From assembly GCF_014489635.1 (NCBI RefSeq), contig NZ_CP060828.1, positions 5,122,001-5,186,000 of the forward strand: a stretch of 64,000 nucleotides of DNA. Direction: 5' to 3'. The stretch's first letter is position 1, and every line of letters starts with the position of its first letter. The DNA is from Streptomyces roseirectus. GTDB taxonomy: Bacteria; Actinomycetota; Actinomycetes; Streptomycetales; Streptomycetaceae. The notes beneath the pieces are model-generated. The model did not search any database, was not told the origin of the DNA, and saw nothing but the letters and a program-made list of their open reading frames with translations. This document shows, piece after piece, positions 1-9,785 of the stretch. The translations under genes and the position numbers were made by a program.

Positions 1-38
1 GTCGAAGGGCCCCACCGCAAGCGGTGGGGCCCTTCGAC
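1..38 (-). terminator. Rho-independent-type hairpin after tRNA-Ser
   Basis: A near-perfect inverted repeat (GTCGAAGGGCCCCACC ... GGTGGGGCCCTTCGAC) lies directly downstream of the minus-strand tRNA-Ser gene. It has no long T tract, which is common in Streptomyces. It probably ends the tRNA-Ser transcript. Confidence 0.75.
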
Positions 39-60
39 AACGTGCCCGGTGAGGCACTGG

Positions 61-145
61 CGGAGGATACGAGATTCGAACTCGTGAGGGGTTGCCCCCA
101 ACACGCTTTCCAAGCGTGCGCCCTAGGCCTCTAGGCGAATCCTCC
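61..145 (-). tRNA. tRNA-Ser (anticodon GGA)
   Basis: The minus strand folds into an 85-nt class II tRNA. The acceptor stem is GGAGGAT/ATCCTCC with discriminator G, the anticodon loop is TTGGAAA, and a long variable arm follows as expected for Ser. The T-loop GTTCGAATC is intact. Anticodon GGA reads UCC. Confidence 0.95.
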
Positions 146-238
146 GGTCGGAACATTACATGACGTCGGAGGGTGGTTGCGAACTCGTTCGGGGGAGGGT
201 GGAGGGGTGGGGAGAGGGGGTGGGGGATCGGGTAGGCT

Positions 239-336
239 GGGGGACAGCCCCTCACGCGGCGCTATCTGACTGAACTCCCCCAGGGCCGGAAGGCAGCAAG
301 GGTAGGTTGGCTCTGGCGGGTGCGTGGGGGGTCTTC
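239..336 (+). ncRNA. ffs: Signal recognition particle RNA (4.5S type)
   Basis: The conserved SRP domain IV apical motif GGCCGGAAGGCAGCAAGGG lies in the middle, flanked by complementary arms (AGCCCCTCACGC against GCGTGGGGGGT). This is the small bacterial SRP RNA that binds Ffh and targets nascent membrane proteins. Location just upstream of dnaX is the usual Streptomyces arrangement. The ends are estimated from the outer pairing. Confidence 0.9.
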
Positions 337-475
337 GCGTACGCGCGCGACAGACGCCGGCTCGCCGTCACGGCCCCGTACCGTCGTCACCGTTCCCCGT
401 CCCCGCGGCCCCTCTTCCCCGCCCCACCCCACCACCCGGCCCGGTTTGTCAGTGGGCGCCTATAACCTCGTAGGC

Positions 476-2728
476 GTGTCGTCTCTCGCGCTGTACCGCC
501 GTTATCGCCCGGAGTCGTTCGCCGAGGTCATCGGGCAGGAGCATGTGACAGACCCGTTGCAGCAGGCGCTGCGGAACAACCGGGTCAATCACGCGTACCT
601 GTTCAGTGGCCCGCGCGGCTGCGGGAAGACGACGAGCGCGCGGATCCTGGCGAGGTGCCTGAACTGCGAGCAGGGGCCGACGCCGACGCCGTGCGGGGAG
701 TGCGAGTCGTGCAAGGACCTCGCGCGCAACGGCCCCGGTTCGATCGACGTGATCGAGATCGACGCGGCGTCGCACGGCGGCGTGGACGACGCCCGTGACC
801 TGCGCGAGAAGGCGTTCTTCGGCCCGGCCCGCAGCCGCTACAAGATCTACATCATCGACGAGGCCCACATGGTCACGTCGGCGGGGTTCAACGCGCTGCT
901 GAAGGTCGTCGAGGAGCCCCCGGAGCACCTCAAGTTCATCTTCGCGACGACCGAGCCCGAGAAGGTCATCGGCACGATCCGCTCGCGCACGCACCATTAC
1001 CCCTTCCGCCTCGTCCCCCCGGGCACGCTGCGCGACTACCTCGGGCAGGTGTGCCAGAAGGAGGACATCCCGGTCGAGGACGGCGTCCTGCCGCTCGTCG
1101 TGCGCGCGGGCGCCGGCTCCGTGCGTGACTCGATGTCCGTGATGGACCAGCTCCTCGCGGGCGCCACCGCCGAGGGCGTGACGTACACCATGGCGACCTC
1201 GCTCCTCGGGTACACGGACGGCTCGCTGCTCGACTCCGTCGTCGAGTCGTTCGCGACGGGCGACGGCGCGGCCGCCTTCGAGGTCGTCGACCGCGTCATC
1301 GAGGGCGGCAACGACCCCCGCCGCTTCGTCGCCGACCTCCTGGAGCGCCTGCGCGACCTCGTCATCCTCGCGGCCGTCCCGGACGCCGCCGAGAAGGGCC
1401 TCATCGACGCCCCCGCCGACGTCATCGAGCGCATGCAGGCACAGGCCGGCGTCTTCGGCGCCGCCGAACTCAGCCGCGCCGCCGACCTGGTCAACGAGGG
1501 GCTGACCGAGATGCGCGGCGCCACCTCCCCCCGCCTCCAGCTGGAGCTGATCTGCGCGCGCGTGCTCCTGCCCGCCGCCTACTCCGACGAACGCTCCCTC
1601 CTGGCCCGCCTCGACCGCATCGAACGCGGCGCGAGCTTCGCCGCCGCCCACACGCCCCCCGGCGTCCCGGTCGGCTACGCCCCCGCCTCCGACGCTCACA
1701 TGCAGGTCGCCCCGGGCGGCGGCGCGGCAGCGGCGAGGGCGGCGGTCCGAGGCGGCACGGGGACGACGCCGGCGCCCCTGGCACCCCCTGCGCAGTCCCC
1801 GGCGCAGCCGCAGTCCCCCGCACCCGCGTACGCCCCTCCCGCCCAGCAGCCCTCCGCCCCGCCCGCGTACGCCCCCCCGGCGCAGCAACCGTCCGCCGCC
1901 CCGGCCCCGGCCCCGGCACAAGCCCCGGCCGCGTACGCACCCCCCGTCGAACCCCCCGCCACCCCCACCCCCACCCCCACTCCCGGTGCCTGGCCCACCC
2001 CCGCCTCCACCGGCGCGGACCGCAAACCCGGCGGCTGGCCCACCGCTACCACCCCCGGCGCCGCCCCCCGCCCCGCCCAGCAGCCCCAACCCCAGGCACA
2101 GGCGCAGGCCCCCGCACAGCCCCCCACCGACCAGGCCCCCGCCTACACCCCCCAGGCCGGCGGCCTCGACCCCCGCATGCTCTGGCCCAACATCCTGGAG
2201 GCCGTCAAGACCCGCCGCCGCTTCGCCTGGATCCTCCTCAGCCAGAACGCCCAGGTCAGCGGCTTCGACGGCACCACCCTCCAGCTCGGCTTCGTCAACG
2301 CGGGCGCCCGCGACAAGTTCGCGAGCAGCGGCAGCGAGGAAGCGCTCAAGCAGGCGCTGGCGGAACAGTTCAACGTCCAGTGGAAGATCGACGCGGTGGT
2401 CGACCCGACGGGCTCAGGCGCCCCGCCGAGCGCACCCCCGCAGGCGTACGCCACCCAGCAGGCCCCCGCGTACCAGCAGCAGCCCCCGGCACCGGCCTAC
2501 CAGCCCCCGCAACCGGCCCCTCAGCCCCAGCCGACCCCGCACCCCACCCCCCAGTCCGCCCCGCAGTCCGCCCCACCCCCGCCCCCGGTCCACCACGAGG
2601 TGGTGGCCCCCGAGGACGACACCCCCGAGGACGACGACCCGGACCTCAACGAGTCGGCCCTGTCCGGCCACGAACTGATCGTCAGGGAGCTCGGCGCGAC
2701 GGTGGTCGAGGAGTTCACGAACGAATAG
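476..2728 (+). CDS. dnaX: DNA polymerase III subunit gamma/tau
   Basis: Clamp-loader ATPase of the replicative polymerase, about 750 aa. The N-terminal AAA+ domain shows Walker A GPRGCGKT (residues 45-52), a zinc site formed by C64, C73, C76 and C79, and Walker B with IIDEAHM. An SRT motif stands where SRC is usual. Domain III runs to about residue 370. Two Pro/Gln/Ala-rich linkers (about 390-560 and 670-730) flank a conserved tau-like block near 570-650. I chose GTG at 476 because homology starts at [14 protein letters not shown]. The same frame is open further upstream but has no conserved sequence and overlaps the SRP RNA. Whether a shorter gamma form is made cannot be judged here. Confidence 0.95.
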   Translation: MSSLALYRRYRPESFAEVIGQEHVTDPLQQALRNNRVNHAYLFSGPRGCGKTTSARILARCLNCEQGPTPTPCGECESCKDLARNGPGSIDVIEIDAASHGGVDDARDLREKAFFGPARSRYKIYIIDEAHMVTSAGFNALLKVVEEPPEHLKFIFATTEPEKVIGTIRSRTHHYPFRLVPPGTLRDYLGQVCQKEDIPVEDGVLPLVVRAGAGSVRDSMSVMDQLLAGATAEGVTYTMATSLLGYTDGSLLDSVVESFATGDGAAAFEVVDRVIEGGNDPRRFVADLLERLRDLVILAAVPDAAEKGLIDAPADVIERMQAQAGVFGAAELSRAADLVNEGLTEMRGATSPRLQLELICARVLLPAAYSDERSLLARLDRIERGASFAAAHTPPGVPVGYAPASDAHMQVAPGGGAAAARAAVRGGTGTTPAPLAPPAQSPAQPQSPAPAYAPPAQQPSAPPAYAPPAQQPSAAPAPAPAQAPAAYAPPVEPPATPTPTPTPGAWPTPASTGADRKPGGWPTATTPGAAPRPAQQPQPQAQAQAPAQPPTDQAPAYTPQAGGLDPRMLWPNILEAVKTRRRFAWILLSQNAQVSGFDGTTLQLGFVNAGARDKFASSGSEEALKQALAEQFNVQWKIDAVVDPTGSGAPPSAPPQAYATQQAPAYQQQPPAPAYQPPQPAPQPQPTPHPTPQSAPQSAPPPPPVHHEVVAPEDDTPEDDDPDLNESALSGHELIVRELGATVVEEFTNE

Positions 2729-2801
2729 GGGAGAGGCGGGCGGGCTTTGGAGGAACGCACAGCCAATCCGCCCACCAACCCTCAGCGGTTACGCTGACCC
2801 C

Positions 2802-4055
2802 GTGAACGTCCTCGTCATCGGAACCGGCGCCCGCGAACACGCCCTGTGCCGCTCCCTGTCCCTCGACCCCGCCGTCACGGCCCTGCACTGCGCCCCCGGC
2901 AACGCCGGCATCGCCGAGGTGGCCGAGCTGCACCAGGTCGACGCCCTGGACGGCGAGGCGGTGACGGCGCTGGCGAAGAAGCTGGACGCGCAGCTGGTCG
3001 TCGTGGGCCCCGAGGCCCCCCTCGTCGCGGGCGTCGCCGACGCCGTGCGCGAGGCCGGCATCCCGGTGTTCGGCCCGTCGAAGGACGCGGCCCAGCTGGA
3101 GGGCTCGAAGGCGTTCGCGAAGGAGATCATGGCGGGCGCGGGCGTCCCGACGGCGCGCTCGTACGTGTGCACGACGCCGGAGGAGACCGCCGAGGCGCTG
3201 GACGCGTTCGGCGCCCCCTACGTCGTGAAGGACGACGGCCTGGCGGCCGGCAAGGGCGTCGTCGTCACGGACGACCTCGACGCGGCCAAGGCGCACGCGG
3301 ACGCCTGCGAGCGCGTCGTCATCGAGGAGTTCCTGGACGGCCCCGAGGTCTCCCTCTTCGCGATCACGGACGGCGAGACGGTCGTCCCGCTCCAGCCGGC
3401 CCAGGACTTCAAGCGCGCGCTGGACGGCGACGAGGGCCCGAACACGGGCGGCATGGGCGCGTACTCGCCGCTGCCGTGGGCGGACCCGAAGCTCGTCCAG
3501 GAGGTCATGGACACCGTCCTGCAGCCGACGGTCGACGAGATGCGCAGGCGCGGCACCCCCTTCTCGGGCCTGCTGTACGCGGGGCTCGCGATCACCAGCA
3601 GGGGCGTGCGGGTCATCGAGTTCAACGCCCGTTTCGGCGACCCCGAGACCCAGGTCGTCCTGGCCCGCCTGAAGACCCCGCTGGCCGGCGTCCTGCTCGC
3701 CGCCGCGACCGGCACCCTCGCCGACCTGCCCCCCCTGCGCTGGAGCGACGAGGCCGCCGTCACCGTCGTGATCGCCTCCCACAACTACCCCGGCACCCCC
3801 CGCACCGGCGACCCCATCACCGGCCTCGACGAGGTCACCGCCGAGGACGCCCCGCACGCGTACGTCCTCCACGCCGGCACCCGGCGTGAAGGCACCGACA
3901 TCCTCAGCGCCGGCGGCCGCGTCCTCTCCGTCACCGCCACCGGCGAGACCCTCACGCACGCGCGCGACCGCGCCTACAAGGCCGTCTCCCGCATCACCTT
4001 GGACGGCTCCCAGCACCGCACGGACATCGCGGCGAAGGCGGCGGCGCAGTCCTGA
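2802..4055 (+). CDS. purD: Phosphoribosylamine-glycine ligase (GAR synthetase)
   Basis: ATP-grasp enzyme of de novo purine synthesis that joins glycine to 5-phosphoribosylamine, 417 aa and normal length. The N-terminus [15 protein letters not shown] is the typical GARS opening. The ATP-grasp core carries the [12 protein letters not shown] block (about residues 210-221) and FNARFGDPE, which supplies Mg-ATP ligands. Translation starts at GTG 2802, 73 nt after dnaX. A terminator-like hairpin follows at 4106. It is the first of seven pur genes in the window, all on the plus strand but in separate transcription units. Confidence 0.97.
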   Translation: MNVLVIGTGAREHALCRSLSLDPAVTALHCAPGNAGIAEVAELHQVDALDGEAVTALAKKLDAQLVVVGPEAPLVAGVADAVREAGIPVFGPSKDAAQLEGSKAFAKEIMAGAGVPTARSYVCTTPEETAEALDAFGAPYVVKDDGLAAGKGVVVTDDLDAAKAHADACERVVIEEFLDGPEVSLFAITDGETVVPLQPAQDFKRALDGDEGPNTGGMGAYSPLPWADPKLVQEVMDTVLQPTVDEMRRRGTPFSGLLYAGLAITSRGVRVIEFNARFGDPETQVVLARLKTPLAGVLLAAATGTLADLPPLRWSDEAAVTVVIASHNYPGTPRTGDPITGLDEVTAEDAPHAYVLHAGTRREGTDILSAGGRVLSVTATGETLTHARDRAYKAVSRITLDGSQHRTDIAAKAAAQS

Positions 4056-4105
4056 CGCCGTCCCCCCCGCCGAACCCGCCGAACCCGGCGCACCCGGTGA
4101 ACCCG

Positions 4106-4143
4106 AAGGGCTCCGCATCCGTCTCACGGTGCGGGGCCCTTTT
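4106..4143 (+). terminator. Intrinsic terminator after purD
   Basis: AAGGGCTCCGCA pairs with TGCGGGGCCCTT (one G-U pair) around a short loop and is followed by TTTT. It lies 50 nt after the purD stop codon. Confidence 0.8.
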
Positions 4144-4387
4144 CCGTCCCGGCCCCCCGGGTTCCGGTCAGCCACCTCTCCCCAAAGCCATTCCATCGAG
4201 TGACCGTCGCACCATCCGGCTGACGGGGATGGCCGCCCCAACTAGGGTGCGGGCCATGTGTTCAGGCGCCTGCCGAGGTTCCGGCACTTGGCCCACCGGC
4301 ATTGCGATGTCAGTGGCGGGTGCCACAGTGGGGGAGTGAGCAGAGGCAGGCGGAAGCGAGCGAGCCGGGAGGGGGAGTGATGCGGGC

Positions 4388-6289
4388 ATGAACGGCGGTT
4401 CGGTCGGTGTGGAGGCAGGTGCGCAGGCCGCGCGCGCCCGCGCCCTCGCGGTGCTGCGGATGCGCGGGCGCGCGCTGGGCGTGGCCCTGCTGCCGGCGGC
4501 GGCCGCCGTGATCCTGCTCGCCGGGGGAGGGACGGACCATCTGGTCGGCCCCGGCTGGGACCTCGCCCGCTGGATCGTCTCCGGCGTCGCCGTCGTCGTC
4601 CTGCTCGCCACCGCCGCGATCGCCCTGCTCGTCGCCCGCGCGCGCCCGGCGGTCAGCCCGACCGTCCCGGTCCCGGAGTCGGCCGCCCCCGACCTCTACC
4701 GCATGGTCCGCGACCTCGCCGACCGGCTCGACGTCCCCGCGCCCTCCGCGATAGCCCTGACGCCGGACTGCGACAGCTGGCTGGAGGACCGCACGCACCG
4801 GGCGCACGGCACCCCGGCCCCGCCCAGGGGCGACGAGGTCGCGGGCGGCGACACCCCGAGGCGGACGGCGACGGCACCGGTCCTCGTCATCGGCTCGCCC
4901 TTCCTGTGGTGGATGCGCGTCGGTGAACTCCGCGCGGTCCTCGCCCCCGTCGTCGCCGGCACCGGCCCCTCCGCGCACCCCGACATAGCCGCCGCCCGCC
5001 GCTTCGTCCGCGGGCTCGACGCGGCCGTCGCGGTCACCGCAGGCCGCTCCCCCCGCCTGCTCCTCGCGGGCGTCGGACACGTCGTACGGCTCCTGCTGCG
5101 CGCCTGCCGGACACACGCGGCGGAGATGGAGCGGGCGGTCGCGGCAGCCGCCGCCGAGCGCGCCCAGACGGTCGACTACGGCCTGCGCATCGTCGCCCAG
5201 GAGCAGGTGGGCCTCGCGTACGCGGGCTGGGACCGCCTCCTCACCCGGGTCGCGCTCCCCGCCTGGCGCATGGGCCGCTGGCCCTCCCGGCTCGACGCGG
5301 GCGTGGTCGCCGCCCTCACCGAACTCTCCCGCCGCGACCGCCTCGCCGAGGGCTTCGCCTCCCGCCTCGGCGAGCGCCCCGCCTGCGACCTCCTCGAAGA
5401 GCCCGGCACGATCGACGAGGCGGCCTCCCTCCTCGCCGCCCGCCTCTTCCACGGCGGCCCCACCGACCCCGGCCCCGACTGGTCCCCGGTGACCTGGCAG
5501 GACTACCCGGACGAGGTCGTCGACCGCAAGTGGCGCACCGACGCCTCCCGCCTCCACCGCACCCTCGACGCCCTCGGCGTCCGCCCCTCCCCGGCGACCA
5601 ACGACCACCCCCACGCCCCGACGCTGGCGAGGGTCCTGGACCACTTGACGGAGGCCGAGGAACGCCGGCCGAACCCGCCGGGGGAGACCCCGGGGACGAC
5701 AGGGCGGGCCACCATGGACGACACGGACGCCGGTGCGCCCGCGGGGCCGTTCACGCCGGACCCCTCCGAAGCCGCCGGGGACCCCGCACAGACGTCCGCG
5801 CCGCCCCCGTCCGAAGCCGTCGAAGCCGGCGAAGACTCCCCCCACCCCGACGACGCCGGCCTCTACCCCGAGGACCCCCCCGCCCTCTCCCCCCGCACCT
5901 CCGCCCTGGCCGCCCGCCTCAGCGCGGAACTCGCCCGCGACGAGGCCGCGACCCCCCGCCGGACGGCCCCGGACGCCACGCCGGGCCCGGACGCGGCCCT
6001 GTGGGACGACGCCGCGCTCCCCCTCTTCCCCCTCCAACCCCCGCGCACGGAACGCGAGTTGCTGGCCGACCACGTCACGGCGATGGTCTGCTGCGCGGCG
6101 ATGGACACGGCGGGCGCGACGCCGGGCCTGGACTGGCTGGACGGCCCGGTCCTGCTGGTCGCCGGCGAGCGGGCCCCCGACCTGACCCCCCGCGTCCTGA
6201 GCCTCGTCGAGGACGGCGACCCCGAGCCCCTGCGGATCTGGCTCGTGGAGCTGGGCATACGTCCGGAGAAACCCCTCCGCCTGGTCTGA
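4388..6289 (+). CDS. Two-TM membrane protein with a degenerate M48-peptidase-like domain
   Basis: 633 aa, between purD and the DMFase-like gene. Two hydrophobic segments (about 30-48 and 62-84) precede a region that reads like the N-terminal part of an M48 (HtpX/Ste24) metallopeptidase: a block at 100-135 (residues PDLYRMVRDLADRL then LTPDCDSW), and at 178-192 VGELRAVLAPVVAGT. In true M48 enzymes that place reads ELxAVLAHExGH. Here both zinc histidines and the catalytic Glu are absent. The C-terminal third is Pro/Asp/Glu-rich (about 425-530), then a short conserved tail. ATG 4388 has a GGGGGAG ribosome site about 10 nt upstream. The function is unknown; family assignment is my inference from the motif skeleton. 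Confidence 0.6.
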   Translation: MNGGSVGVEAGAQAARARALAVLRMRGRALGVALLPAAAAVILLAGGGTDHLVGPGWDLARWIVSGVAVVVLLATAAIALLVARARPAVSPTVPVPESAAPDLYRMVRDLADRLDVPAPSAIALTPDCDSWLEDRTHRAHGTPAPPRGDEVAGGDTPRRTATAPVLVIGSPFLWWMRVGELRAVLAPVVAGTGPSAHPDIAAARRFVRGLDAAVAVTAGRSPRLLLAGVGHVVRLLLRACRTHAAEMERAVAAAAAERAQTVDYGLRIVAQEQVGLAYAGWDRLLTRVALPAWRMGRWPSRLDAGVVAALTELSRRDRLAEGFASRLGERPACDLLEEPGTIDEAASLLAARLFHGGPTDPGPDWSPVTWQDYPDEVVDRKWRTDASRLHRTLDALGVRPSPATNDHPHAPTLARVLDHLTEAEERRPNPPGETPGTTGRATMDDTDAGAPAGPFTPDPSEAAGDPAQTSAPPPSEAVEAGEDSPHPDDAGLYPEDPPALSPRTSALAARLSAELARDEAATPRRTAPDATPGPDAALWDDAALPLFPLQPPRTERELLADHVTAMVCCAAMDTAGATPGLDWLDGPVLLVAGERAPDLTPRVLSLVEDGDPEPLRIWLVELGIRPEKPLRLV

Positions 6290-6463
6290 CGCCGGAAGCG
6301 CGGATTCCTCTTCAGGCCAATTAGCGACGAACAGTGACTACCTACGCGCGTTATGTGATGTGCTGGGACCGATCGGGGTACATGGCAAGGTCCCCCGACA
6401 TAGGACAGACACAGAGCGCGACCGCACGGCGCGACCACGGGGGCGAGCGGGAGGGGAGCGACC

Positions 6464-8062
6464 ATGACGAAGAACCCGGACAAGAACGCACACCCGCCCA
6501 CGCCGGACGACTTCCCCGTCCCGGACGACGACTACGCCCCCGAGGAAGACCCCACCCCCCTCCCGCCCCCACCCGGCACCCCCACCCCCCGCTGGCAGTC
6601 CGGCGCCCTCGCGCACGCCGTCTCCGACCCCTTCGCCCTCGGCCCCCTCCCCTGGCTGAGGGGCAGCGAGACCTACTTCGACGACACCGGCAGGATCGTC
6701 CCCTGGTACGTGGACCACCCCCCGCACCACACCCCCCGCGTCCCGCCCCCCAGGGACAGGACCTTCCCCACCGGCGCCCCCCGCTCGGCGGACGACGTGC
6801 ACCGCCAGATCAAGGGCTTCACGGCCCAGGGCGCGGTCGCCCCCGGCGAGGCGATCGACTTCCACATCACGGTCGACCCGCCCCAGCAGTTCACCGTCGA
6901 CGTCTACCGGATCGGCCACTACAACGGCGAGGGCGCCGCGAAGATCACCACCAGCCCCCGCCTGAGCGGCATCGTCCAGCCCCCGCCCCTCACGGCGGAC
7001 CGCACGGTCTCCTGCCACCACTGGTGGCTCAGCTGGCGCCTCCAGGTCCCGGGCTACTGGAACGTGGGCGCGTACGTGGCCGTCCTGACCACGGTGGACG
7101 GCTACCGCTCCCACATCCCGTTCACCGTCCGGGACAACCGCCCGGCGGACCTGCTGCTCCTCCTGCCGGACGTCACCTGGCAGGCGTACAACCTGTACCC
7201 CGAGGACGGCCGGACCGGCGCGAGCCTCTACCACGCGTGGGACGCGCGGGGCCGCCTCCTGGGCGAGGCCGACGCCGCCACGACCGTCTCCTTCGACCGC
7301 CCGTACGCCGGCGCCGGCTTACCCCTGCACGTCGGCCACGCGTACGACGTCATCCGCTGGACCGAGCGCTACGGCTACGACATGGCGTACGCGGACGCAC
7401 GGGACCTGCACGCCGGGAACGTCGACCCGACCCGCTACCGGGGCCTGGTCTTCCCCGGCCACGACGAGTACTGGTCGGCGAACATGCGCCGCACGGCCGA
7501 ACTCGCCCGGGACAGCGGCACCTCCCTCGTCTTCCTGTCGGCGAACACCATGTACTGGCAGGTCGAGCTGGGCCCGTCCCCCTCCGGCGCCCCCGCCCGC
7601 CTGCTGACCTGCCGCAAGCGCAAGGGCCCCGGCAAGTCCCTCCTGTGGCGCGAGATCGACCGCCCGGAACAGCAGCTCCTCGGCATCCAGTACTCCGGCC
7701 GCGTCCCCGCCCCCCGCCCGATGACCGTCCGCAACGCCCACCACTGGCTGTGGGAGGCGACCGGCGCCCACGAGGGCGACGAGATCGAGGGCCTGGTCGC
7801 CGGCGAGGCCGACCGCTACTTCCCCCGCACACCCCTCCCGGAGCACGAGGAGCGCGTCCTGCTCGCGCACTCCCCCTACGGCGACGCCAGGGGCGTCCGC
7901 CGCCACCAGGAGACGTCCCTGTACCGGGCCCCCTCGGGCGCCCTCGTCTTCGCGTCGGGCACGTTCGCCTGGTCCCCGGCGCTGGACCGCCCCGGGCACG
8001 TCGACGCGCGCATCCAGCGGGCGACCGCCAACCTCCTGGACCGCATCTGCAAGCGGGACTGA
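6464..8062 (+). CDS. N,N-dimethylformamidase beta-subunit-like protein, with a TTA codon
   Basis: 532 aa. After a Pro/Asp-rich, disordered N-terminus (1-60) the protein resembles the large (beta) subunit of N,N-dimethylformamidase and its actinobacterial relatives. Visible blocks are an Ig-like region with FTVDVYRIGHYNG (about 140-155), TWQAYNLYPEDG, and GLVFPGHDEYWSANMRR (about 325-340), which has the flavodoxin-like/DMFase core flavour. No small alpha subunit is next to it, so an amidohydrolase activity on formamides is only a family guess. The leucine codon at 7319-7321 is TTA, the rare codon read by bldA tRNA in Streptomyces; I found no other in-frame TTA in the window. It lies between purD and purC without any obvious link to purines. 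Confidence 0.7.
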   Translation: MTKNPDKNAHPPTPDDFPVPDDDYAPEEDPTPLPPPPGTPTPRWQSGALAHAVSDPFALGPLPWLRGSETYFDDTGRIVPWYVDHPPHHTPRVPPPRDRTFPTGAPRSADDVHRQIKGFTAQGAVAPGEAIDFHITVDPPQQFTVDVYRIGHYNGEGAAKITTSPRLSGIVQPPPLTADRTVSCHHWWLSWRLQVPGYWNVGAYVAVLTTVDGYRSHIPFTVRDNRPADLLLLLPDVTWQAYNLYPEDGRTGASLYHAWDARGRLLGEADAATTVSFDRPYAGAGLPLHVGHAYDVIRWTERYGYDMAYADARDLHAGNVDPTRYRGLVFPGHDEYWSANMRRTAELARDSGTSLVFLSANTMYWQVELGPSPSGAPARLLTCRKRKGPGKSLLWREIDRPEQQLLGIQYSGRVPAPRPMTVRNAHHWLWEATGAHEGDEIEGLVAGEADRYFPRTPLPEHEERVLLAHSPYGDARGVRRHQETSLYRAPSGALVFASGTFAWSPALDRPGHVDARIQRATANLLDRICKRD

Positions 8063-8082
8063 CCCGCCGACCCCGGCGCGGA

Positions 8083-8129
8083 CCGTATACGGGAGAATCG
8101 AGTCACCTTTTATACAGATCCACGGGGAG
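8083..8129 (+). promoter_or_regulatory. Probable purC promoter and ribosome-binding site
   Basis: A perfect palindrome CCGTATACGG (8083-8092) is followed by TATACA (8111-8116), a good -10 candidate, and by GGGGAGG (8123-8129), five nt before the GTG of purC. No convincing -35 is seen. If TATACA is the -10, the leader is only about 10 nt long. The palindrome could be an operator; this is inference. Confidence 0.4.
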
Positions 8130-8134
8130 GAACC

Positions 8135-9034
8135 GTGCCCGGTTTCGTAGTAAAGCCCGAACCCACCGAGGTTCCGGGCCTGGTGCACCTGCACACCGGA
8201 AAGGTGCGTGAGCTGTACCAGAACGAGGCGGGCGACCTCGTGATGGTCGCCAGCGATCGCACCTCCGCCTTCGACTGGGTGATCCTCAGCGAGATCCCCG
8301 ACAAGGGCCGCATCCTCACGCAGCTCTCCCTGTGGTGGTTCGACCAGCTCGCCGACCTGGTCCCCAACCACGTGATCAGCACGGACGTCCCCGAGGGCGC
8401 CCCCGCCGACTGGGCGGGCCGCACGCTCGTCTGCAAGTCGCTCACGATGCTCCCCGTCGAGTGCGTGGCCCGCGGCTACCTGACCGGCTCCGGCCTGCTG
8501 GAGTACAACGCGTCCCGCACGGTCTGCGGCCTCGCGCTGCCCGAGGGCCTGGTCGACGGCAGCGAACTCCCCGCCCCGATCTTCACCCCGGCGACGAAGG
8601 CCGCCGTCGGCGACCACGACGAGAACGTCTCCTACGAGGAGGTCGCCCGCCAGGTCGGCGCCGACACGGCCGCCCAGCTCCGCCAGGCCACCCTCGCCGT
8701 CTACGGCCGCGCCCGCGACATCGCCCGCGAGCGGGGCATCATCCTCGCCGACACGAAGTTCGAGTTCGGCTTCGACGGCGACACCCTGGTCATCGCCGAC
8801 GAAGTCCTCACCCCCGACTCCTCCCGCTTCTGGCCCGCCGCGACGTGGCAGCCGGGCCGCGCCCAGGAGTCCTACGACAAGCAGTTCGTCCGCGACTGGC
8901 TGACGTCCCCCGAGTCCGGCTGGGACCGCACGAGCGAACAGCCCCCGCCCGCCCTCCCGGACGAGATCGTCGAGGCGACCCGCGCCAAGTACATCGAGGC
9001 GTACGAGAAGCTGACGGGCCAGAGTTGGCAGTAG
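8135..9034 (+). CDS. purC: SAICAR synthetase
   Basis: Phosphoribosylaminoimidazole-succinocarboxamide synthase, 299 aa, adds aspartate to CAIR in purine synthesis. Typical motifs are HLHTGKVRELY near residue 16, ASDRTSAFDW (about 40-49), the CVARGYLTGSG block and the ADTKFEFGF block. GTG 8135 has a strong GGGGAGG five nt upstream. It is probably transcribed alone, since a candidate promoter precedes it and a bidirectional terminator follows. Confidence 0.97.
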   Translation: MPGFVVKPEPTEVPGLVHLHTGKVRELYQNEAGDLVMVASDRTSAFDWVILSEIPDKGRILTQLSLWWFDQLADLVPNHVISTDVPEGAPADWAGRTLVCKSLTMLPVECVARGYLTGSGLLEYNASRTVCGLALPEGLVDGSELPAPIFTPATKAAVGDHDENVSYEEVARQVGADTAAQLRQATLAVYGRARDIARERGIILADTKFEFGFDGDTLVIADEVLTPDSSRFWPAATWQPGRAQESYDKQFVRDWLTSPESGWDRTSEQPPPALPDEIVEATRAKYIEAYEKLTGQSWQ

Positions 9035-9042
9035 CGCATGAG

Positions 9043-9074
9043 AAAACCCCGGTCCGAACCCGGACCGGGGTTTC
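9043..9074. terminator. Bidirectional terminator between purC and tRNA-Gly
   Basis: AAAACCCCGGTCCG ... CGGACCGGGGTTT is a strong hairpin with A and T flanks on both sides. It can stop purC on the plus strand and tRNA-Gly on the minus strand. Confidence 0.85.
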
Positions 9075-9080
9075 ATCTGG

Positions 9081-9153
9081 AGCGGACGACGAGGCTCGAA
9101 CTCGCGACCTCAACCTTGGCAAGGTTGCGCTCTACCAACTGAGCTACGTCCGC
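9081..9153 (-). tRNA. tRNA-Gly (anticodon GCC), copy 1
   Basis: 73-nt cloverleaf on the minus strand: acceptor GCGGACG/CGTCCGC, discriminator T, anticodon loop TTGCCAA. The sequence is identical to the copy at 12892-12964. Confidence 0.95.
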
Positions 9154-9176
9154 AGTGCGCCGAAGCGCGAGCCCAA

Positions 9177-9785
9177 CTATACCCAACCCCGCTCCCGGGC
9201 GAGCCGCACCGCCGCATGCCGGTTCTCCACCCCCAGCTTCGACACGGCGGACGACAGATAGTTCCGCACGGTCCCCTGGGACAGCGACGCCCGCTCGGCG
9301 ATCTCCGCGACCGGCGCCCCGTCGGCGGCCAGCTCCAGCACCTCCGCCTCCCGCGACGTCAGCGGCGAGTCCCCGGAGGAGATCGCGTCGGCCGCCAACT
9401 CCGGGTCCACGTACCGGTTCCCGGCATGCACGGTCCGGATGATCTCGGCCAGCCGCTGCGCGCTCACCGTCTTCGGCACGAACCCCCGCACCCCCGCCGC
9501 GAGCGCCCGCTTCAGATGCCCCGGCCGACCATGACTCGTCACGATCAGCACCCGGCACGAAGGCAGCTCGGCCCGCAACGATGTGGCGACCTTCACACCG
9601 TCCGCCCCCGGCATCTGAAGATCCAGCACGGCGACGTCGGGCTCGTGCGCCCGCGCCATGGCCAGCGCCTCGGGCCCGGTGGCCGCCTCGGCGACGATGA
9701 CGAGGTCGTCCTCCAGCGACAGCAGCGCGGCCAGCGCACCCCGGATCAGATGCTCGTCGTCGGCGAGCAACACCCGCACGCTCAT
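9177..9785 (-). CDS. Response regulator, NarL/LuxR type
   Basis: 202 aa cytoplasmic transcription regulator. Receiver domain 1-120 with acidic pocket D9/D10 and phospho-acceptor D55 in VLDLQMPG; a LuxR-type helix-turn-helix from about 140 (LTSREAEVLELAADG ... AEIAERASLS). The ATG overlaps the kinase stop as ATGA, so the two are translationally coupled. With the kinase it forms a DesKR/LiaSR-like pair and most likely controls the ABC transporter genes of the same operon. Confidence 0.92.
   Translation of the reverse strand: MSVRVLLADDEHLIRGALAALLSLEDDLVIVAEAATGPEALAMARAHEPDVAVLDLQMPGADGVKVATSLRAELPSCRVLIVTSHGRPGHLKRALAAGVRGFVPKTVSAQRLAEIIRTVHAGNRYVDPELAADAISSGDSPLTSREAEVLELAADGAPVAEIAERASLSQGTVRNYLSSAVSKLGVENRHAAVRLARERGWV

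Noticed and set aside
449..2089. Long minus-strand open frame of over 500 codons opposite dnaX
   Set aside because: Gly/Arg-rich composition typical of an antisense frame in high-GC coding DNA; dnaX on the other strand is certain.
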